8,401 nt of DNA from Bryobacteraceae bacterium (lineage in GTDB: Bacteria; Acidobacteriota; Terriglobia; Bryobacterales; Bryobacteraceae): positions 1-8,401 of the forward strand of contig JASHQT010000360.1 in assembly GCA_030039005.1 (NCBI GenBank), written 5' to 3'. Positions 5,291-8,401 of the stretch are shown piece by piece (position 1 is the first letter of the stretch; every line of letters begins with the position of its first letter). The position numbers and the translations under genes were made by a program. A model generated the notes under the pieces. It ran no database searches. It was not told where the DNA came from and saw only the letters and a program-made list of their open reading frames with translations.

Positions 5291-7663
5291 ATGACGAAAA
5301 AAGAAGCCGCACTCCAATACTGCCGGAACGGGTTCATTGTCATCCCTGTCCACCGCCTTGACGCCACAGGTGTCTGCACTTGCGGTAAGCCGGAAGAGTG
5401 TATCAAGCCTGGTAAGCATCCCCGCATCAGCAAATGGTCCGAGGTTACGTGCGACGAAGTCGCAATCGAGCGCTGGTGGGCTGAAGATCCCGAGGCGAAC
5501 ATCGGCCTGCGCCTGGATACCTTGATCGTGGTGGACGTTGACACCCACGACCCGGAGAAGAACCGCTTCGTCTCACTTGAGGTGTTGCAGAAGGAAGCCC
5601 GAGCCATTCTCGATTCGCCATGCAAGCAGCACTCCGGTGGTGGTGGCGAACACGTGCTATTCGCCGGAGTGGAAGGCACGGCGAAACATGGAGGGTTCCG
5701 GCCCGGACTTGACTTGCTCACCGGCCCCGGCGGTTTCATCTTGGTCGAACCGTCCGTGCATCCCGAGGGAGGCAGCTATCACTGGATTGACGCAGTGAAC
5801 CCACTGACGGCGCATCGCGATACACTGACGCTGCCAGCGCCCCCGGATTGGTTGCTCTACGAAGCCTCGAAATCGACGCCGAAGGCTGCGGTCAAAGCGC
5901 CCACGTCCGCTGCCTCGACGAAGACCAAGCCCGCAGACCGCGTATCGGTCGAACGCCTCATGGCCATGGCCGTTGATCGCATCAAAGGCGGGACCGGGCG
6001 CAATGATACCGGCCTCTGGTTCTTCAACCAACTCCGGGACAACGGCTACACCAAGGACGAATCCTTCTTGACGTTGAGGGGATGGGTGGACGCGGCCAAC
6101 ACTGCGGCCCCCAGCGCCCATCGTTACAGCATGGAGGAAGCGAAGGCGACGTGGCGCAGCAGCTACAGCAAGGAAGCTCGTGAGCCATGGGCCGAAGCCG
6201 ACAAAGGCAGCCACGCCGATATCCTGCTCGGCCTCATTGGTGACTTCGAGTACTTCAAGTCCGGGTCCGCAAATGAAGCTTACGTGCGCATGGAACTTGC
6301 GGGCCATCGCGAGGTATGGCGCGTCAGTGATCGCGACCCAAAGGTGCGCGAAGTTCTGACGCATCGATTCCTGGCCGAGAATGACCGCGCGCCAAGCCGC
6401 GAGGCGTTGAACACAGTGATTGATACGATTTTGGCGAAGTGCAGCATGGGGCCGAAAGTCGATGTCCACGTGCGCTTCGCTCGCAGCCACAACGCTATCT
6501 ATCTGGACCTGGCAGATGACCAATGGCGCGCCGTCGAGATTACGAAGGACGGCTGGCGCATTGTGGACAATCCTCCAGTGTTGTTTCGTCGCGCTGCTGG
6601 CGCGCGGCCTCTGCCCGTGCCAGTCACGGGAGGCAGTCTGGATGTGCTGCGCCCGCTGGTGAACTGCGGCGATGATTCGCAGTGGCTCTTGATGGTTGGC
6701 TGGCTGGTAGGCGTGTTTCTGCCGGAAGGTGCTTTCGTGCACATGGCGCTCAATGGCGAGCAAGGGTCCGCAAAATCGAACACTTGCCACATGCTCGTGT
6801 CGGTGCTTGATCCTTCGGACGCCGGGTTGACTTCGCCACCCAAGGACGAAGTGGACGCCACGGTCAGCGCGTTGCATGCTGGTGTGCTCGGATACGACAA
6901 TATGAGTGGCTGCCGGGCCGAACTCTCCGATGTGTTTTGCCGCTTCTCGACGGGCCAAGGCTACCGCGTGCGCACGCTCTACCAAAACCTCGGAGTGACG
7001 GTGGCGTCCGTTAAGCTGCCGATCATTCTGAACGGCATCAGTTCGACGGTGCTGCGCGGCGATTTGGCCGAGCGCTGCATCACGCTGAAGCTGCCGACTA
7101 TTCCACCGGAACACCGGCTCACCGAGAAGGGCGTCTGGGCTGACTTCGCAGCGGCGCATCCGGGAGTCCTTGGCGCGTTGCTGGACATCGTGGCCGTGGG
7201 GCTGAAGAACCTTCCGATTACGACCTTGGATCGATTGCCGCGAATGTCCGATTTCGCGCTGTGGCTCTCCGCCTGCGAACCGGCACTGCCGTGCGAGCCG
7301 GGCACGTTCATGAAGACGTACACCGCGAAGATGAAGAGCACCAACTTGGACCTGGTGGAAGCCGATACCGTAGCCACTGCCGTGGTGGAGTGGGCCGAGA
7401 AAAGGATCGCGCCGGGCGAAAGCATGAAGATCAGCACGCGGGAGCTTCTGAGTCAGCTTAATGACCTGACGCTGGGGTGGCCGAAAGACTTGAAGTATTG
7501 GCCAGCGTCCGCCGAGGACTTGGCTCACAGGTTGACGCGGCTGGCTCCCGTGCTCCGGGCGTCGGATATCGATGTACGGAAGCTGAAGCGGTCAGCCAGG
7601 CTGCGTTCTCACTGGGAGATTTCCCGGACGGGGCCGCAAATGAGCTTGCCGAAGGCCGCGTAA
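5291..7663 (+). CDS. Bifunctional primase-polymerase / AAA+ replicative helicase
   Basis: I place the start at ATG 5291, eight bases after AAGGA (5278-5282); an in-frame ATG at 5252 lies inside the previous gene. The 790-residue protein has an N-terminal Prim-Pol domain (about 1-190). That domain shows a zinc-knuckle-like CTCGKPEEC...GKHP (29-44), metal-binding VDVD (81-84), the SGGGGEH motif (115-121) and VEPS (152-155). A helical linker and a middle domain follow. The ATPase shows Walker A GEQGSAKS (489-496), Walker B LGYDN (533-537), sensor asparagine in IILNG (581) and an arginine-finger region RGDLAER (589-595). The segment RMSDFALWLSACEPAL (651-666) and a C-terminal winged-helix-like part (about 715-778, YWPASAEDLAHRLTRLAPVLRA) complete a family widespread in phages. 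It should unwind the origin, make primers and drive replication of the excised element. The iteron region directly after it is its likely cognate origin. Confidence 0.92.
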   Translation: MTKKEAALQYCRNGFIVIPVHRLDATGVCTCGKPEECIKPGKHPRISKWSEVTCDEVAIERWWAEDPEANIGLRLDTLIVVDVDTHDPEKNRFVSLEVLQKEARAILDSPCKQHSGGGGEHVLFAGVEGTAKHGGFRPGLDLLTGPGGFILVEPSVHPEGGSYHWIDAVNPLTAHRDTLTLPAPPDWLLYEASKSTPKAAVKAPTSAASTKTKPADRVSVERLMAMAVDRIKGGTGRNDTGLWFFNQLRDNGYTKDESFLTLRGWVDAANTAAPSAHRYSMEEAKATWRSSYSKEAREPWAEADKGSHADILLGLIGDFEYFKSGSANEAYVRMELAGHREVWRVSDRDPKVREVLTHRFLAENDRAPSREALNTVIDTILAKCSMGPKVDVHVRFARSHNAIYLDLADDQWRAVEITKDGWRIVDNPPVLFRRAAGARPLPVPVTGGSLDVLRPLVNCGDDSQWLLMVGWLVGVFLPEGAFVHMALNGEQGSAKSNTCHMLVSVLDPSDAGLTSPPKDEVDATVSALHAGVLGYDNMSGCRAELSDVFCRFSTGQGYRVRTLYQNLGVTVASVKLPIILNGISSTVLRGDLAERCITLKLPTIPPEHRLTEKGVWADFAAAHPGVLGALLDIVAVGLKNLPITTLDRLPRMSDFALWLSACEPALPCEPGTFMKTYTAKMKSTNLDLVEADTVATAVVEWAEKRIAPGESMKISTRELLSQLNDLTLGWPKDLKYWPASAEDLAHRLTRLAPVLRASDIDVRKLKRSARLRSHWEISRTGPQMSLPKAA

Positions 7664-7665
7664 CG

Positions 7666-7769
7666 CGATGACGGTATGACGGGGTGTGACGGGCGAAGAA
7701 AAAGGCAAACCGTCATAGGCTCGGGCGTGTGTTCACAAGGGGTTAGGAAGATTCGATGACGGTATGACG
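7666..7769 (+). repeat. 16-bp exact direct repeat (double iteron)
   Basis: CGATGACGGTATGACG occurs exactly at 7666-7681 and again at 7754-7769, 88 bp apart. Each copy contains two TGACG units 8 bp apart, so the repeat is itself a double site. The shorter related form GATGACGGTTATGAC occurs at 8079-8093. Confidence 0.85.
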
Positions 7770-7770
7770 C

Positions 7771-7803
7771 CTCTATATTCTTTTTTCAGAGAAGAATATA
7801 GAG
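7771..7803. repeat. AT-rich 12-bp inverted repeat (hairpin)
   Basis: CTCTATATTCTT (7771-7782) is the exact reverse complement of AAGAATATAGAG (7792-7803), with a 9-nt loop. No T-run follows, so it is not a typical intrinsic terminator. Its place between iterons suggests a melting or single-strand initiation structure. A transcript-end hairpin for the primase gene is the alternative. Confidence 0.8.
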
Positions 7804-7813
7804 AGTACCGTCA

Positions 7814-7844
7814 CCCCCTCCCCCTCCCCCTATACCCCGCCCCC
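7814..7844 (-). other. G-quadruplex motif (C-tracts on the plus strand)
   Basis: The plus strand carries C-runs of 5, 5, 5, 4 and 5 at 7814-7818, 7820-7824, 7826-7830, 7835-7838 and 7840-7844. The minus strand therefore has five G-runs separated by loops of only 1, 4, 1 and 1 nt. This exceeds the usual G3-loop1-7 definition by a wide margin. It lies within the iteron region, 11 bp from the AT-rich hairpin. Confidence 0.75.
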
Positions 7845-7893
7845 TACACGTAGGGATCGGAACCGTCATAAGCGTCATCTTGAGCTAAAGTCT

Positions 7894-7902
7894 TGTGGAT
7901 GA
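7894..7902 (-). promoter_or_regulatory. DnaA-box-like site
   Basis: TGTGGATGA on the plus strand reads TCATCCACA on the minus strand, one mismatch from the consensus TTATCCACA. It is flanked by TGACGC/TGACGG iterons on both sides. A single near-match is weak alone but fits an origin. Confidence 0.4.
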
Positions 7903-8100
7903 GCAAGATAAGCGATGACGGCGGTCTTTTCGGGCGTCACTCTGATGACGCTCCTTTGTGAGACCGAAACGCAACGGTTGCCTTGAAATAGTGTTGTCAA
8001 TTTTGCGACGAAGGCCCGCCACGAGCCGAACATCAATTTGGTAAAAGTGACGGGGCTGTCAAATCAGCGGCTTACGAAGATGACGGTTATGACTGTCACT

Positions 8101-8209
8101 GAGCTAGCTCGAAAAATCTGTGCGCGTGCTTCGCGGAGCGCCCTGGAAAACTAGCCTGGGGCAGGCAGCCGGGCACAACCTCACGTGAACCCATCTCAGG
8201 ACCCATGCT
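8101..8209. promoter_or_regulatory. Palindrome and leader before the last gene
   Basis: A perfect 10-bp palindrome GAGCTAGCTC (8101-8110) directly follows the last iteron. The remaining 100 bp hold no ORF I trust and no clear promoter. AGGA (8198-8201) is the probable ribosome-binding site of the gene that starts at 8210. The palindrome could be an operator for expression of the genes to the right. Confidence 0.3.
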
Positions 8210-8401
8210 TTGGAGAAACGAATCAAGAACGAAACCGCCCTGGTCCCCGTAGCGCCGGGCCAAGTTACCGCGCCCACGAAACGGCGCGCCCCTAAAACAG
8301 CCTTTCAGCCCGGCCACGTGAAGAAGGGTGGCCGCAAGCCCGGCACGCTGAACAAGCGCACCCGCTTCGCGCATGAAGTGGCCGAACGAATGGGTGTCGA
8401 T
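8210..8401 (+). CDS. Terminase small subunit-like or DUF5681-like protein, N-terminal part
   Basis: The frame is open from a TGA at 8186-8188 to the end of the window. TTG at 8210, eight bases after AGGA, is the best start and gives 64 visible residues. An ATG at 8205 is in another frame and stops after 15 codons. A basic N-terminus leads to FQPGHVKKGGRKPGTLNKRTRFAHEVAERMGVD. 'PGxxxxGGRKPGxLNKRT' followed by a helix is common at the start of DUF5681-type proteins and of small-terminase-type DNA-binding proteins in phages and satellites. The diagnostic remainder is off the window. If it is a small terminase subunit, it would redirect packaging to the element's own DNA. The codon pattern looks normal for the region. 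Confidence 0.5.
   Translation, partial: MEKRIKNETALVPVAPGQVTAPTKRRAPKTAFQPGHVKKGGRKPGTLNKRTRFAHEVAERMGVD

Larger units (their letters stand above)
7664..8100. other. Probable replication origin with TGACGG iterons
   Basis: This non-coding region begins right after the stop codon of the primase-helicase. The hexamer TGACGG occurs on the plus strand at 7669, 7677, 7687, 7757, 7916, 8048 and 8081, and on the minus strand (CCGTCA) at 7710, 7808 and 7863. TGACGC occurs at 7765 and 7946, and GCGTCA at 7872 and 7934. That makes 14 copies in about 420 bp, where fewer than one is expected by chance. Several are paired 8-9 bp apart. A DnaA-box-like site, an AT-rich hairpin and a G-quadruplex motif lie among them. 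Clustered iterons next to a replication initiator gene are the standard sign of an origin in satellites, phages and plasmids. Confidence 0.75.

Noticed and set aside
5657..7528. Long open frame (623 codons) on the minus strand opposite the primase-helicase
   Set aside because: It is antisense to a gene with clear motifs; its Arg/His-rich composition and lack of any domain are typical of a shadow frame in GC-rich DNA.
7664..8100. CRISPR array, considered because of the repeats
   Set aside because: The repeated units are 6-16 bp, in both orientations and irregularly spaced, unlike CRISPR repeats and spacers; iterons fit better.
8096..8374. 92-codon minus-strand frame near the right end
   Set aside because: It overlaps the start of the terminase-like gene and has no recognisable features.

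Overview
The window looks like the left end of an integrated mobile element, sitting at a tRNA-Leu gene in a moderately GC-rich bacterial chromosome. The host side is short. It holds the C-terminal part of a low-molecular-weight phosphatase-like protein (2-262), then an intact tRNA-Leu(CAG) gene with an encoded CCA end (309-395). Everything to the right reads as mobile DNA. The host lineage cannot be fixed from this sequence. The phosphatase tail reminds me of proteins from Acidobacteriota, but that is a weak impression only.

Left arm, minus strand (470-2388). A complete tyrosine integrase points back at the 3' end of the tRNA. Upstream of it lie an excisionase-like helix-turn-helix protein, a 39-residue small ORF and a short coiled-coil protein, all on the same strand with short gaps, so probably one operon. 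A bidirectional terminator separates the integrase from the tRNA. A cluster of TTGCTAGT motifs at the end of the integrase gene, with a fifth copy just before its start codon, looks like integrase arm-binding sites.

Divergent control region (about 2389-2560). It holds a perfect 11-bp inverted repeat, a small palindrome and a plausible rightward promoter.

Right arm, plus strand. A small helix-turn-helix protein (2561-2770) overlaps the start of a helical 207-residue protein. A 100-residue helical protein and a 157-residue protein that resembles a phage scaffolding protein follow. Next is a 384-bp gene-free, GC-rich stretch packed with strong hairpins (4212-4595), a DUF4177-like protein, a hairpin terminator, an AlpA/excisionase-like protein, and a 790-residue primase-polymerase/AAA+ helicase (5291-7663). 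A 546-bp non-coding region follows with at least 14 TGACGG/TGACGC motifs, a DnaA-box-like site, a 12-bp-stem AT-rich hairpin and a very strong G-quadruplex motif. This is most likely the element's replication origin, served by the primase-helicase upstream. The last 192 bases begin a protein with a GGRKPGTLNKRT motif like those of small-terminase-type or DUF5681-type phage proteins.

Taken together, integrase/excisionase leftward, regulator rightward, AlpA-like protein, primase-helicase, origin and then a terminase-like gene is the layout of phage-inducible chromosomal islands and other phage satellites. A full prophage or a non-phage integrative element cannot be excluded, because the right end lies outside the window. 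No CRISPR array, rRNA or insertion sequence was seen.
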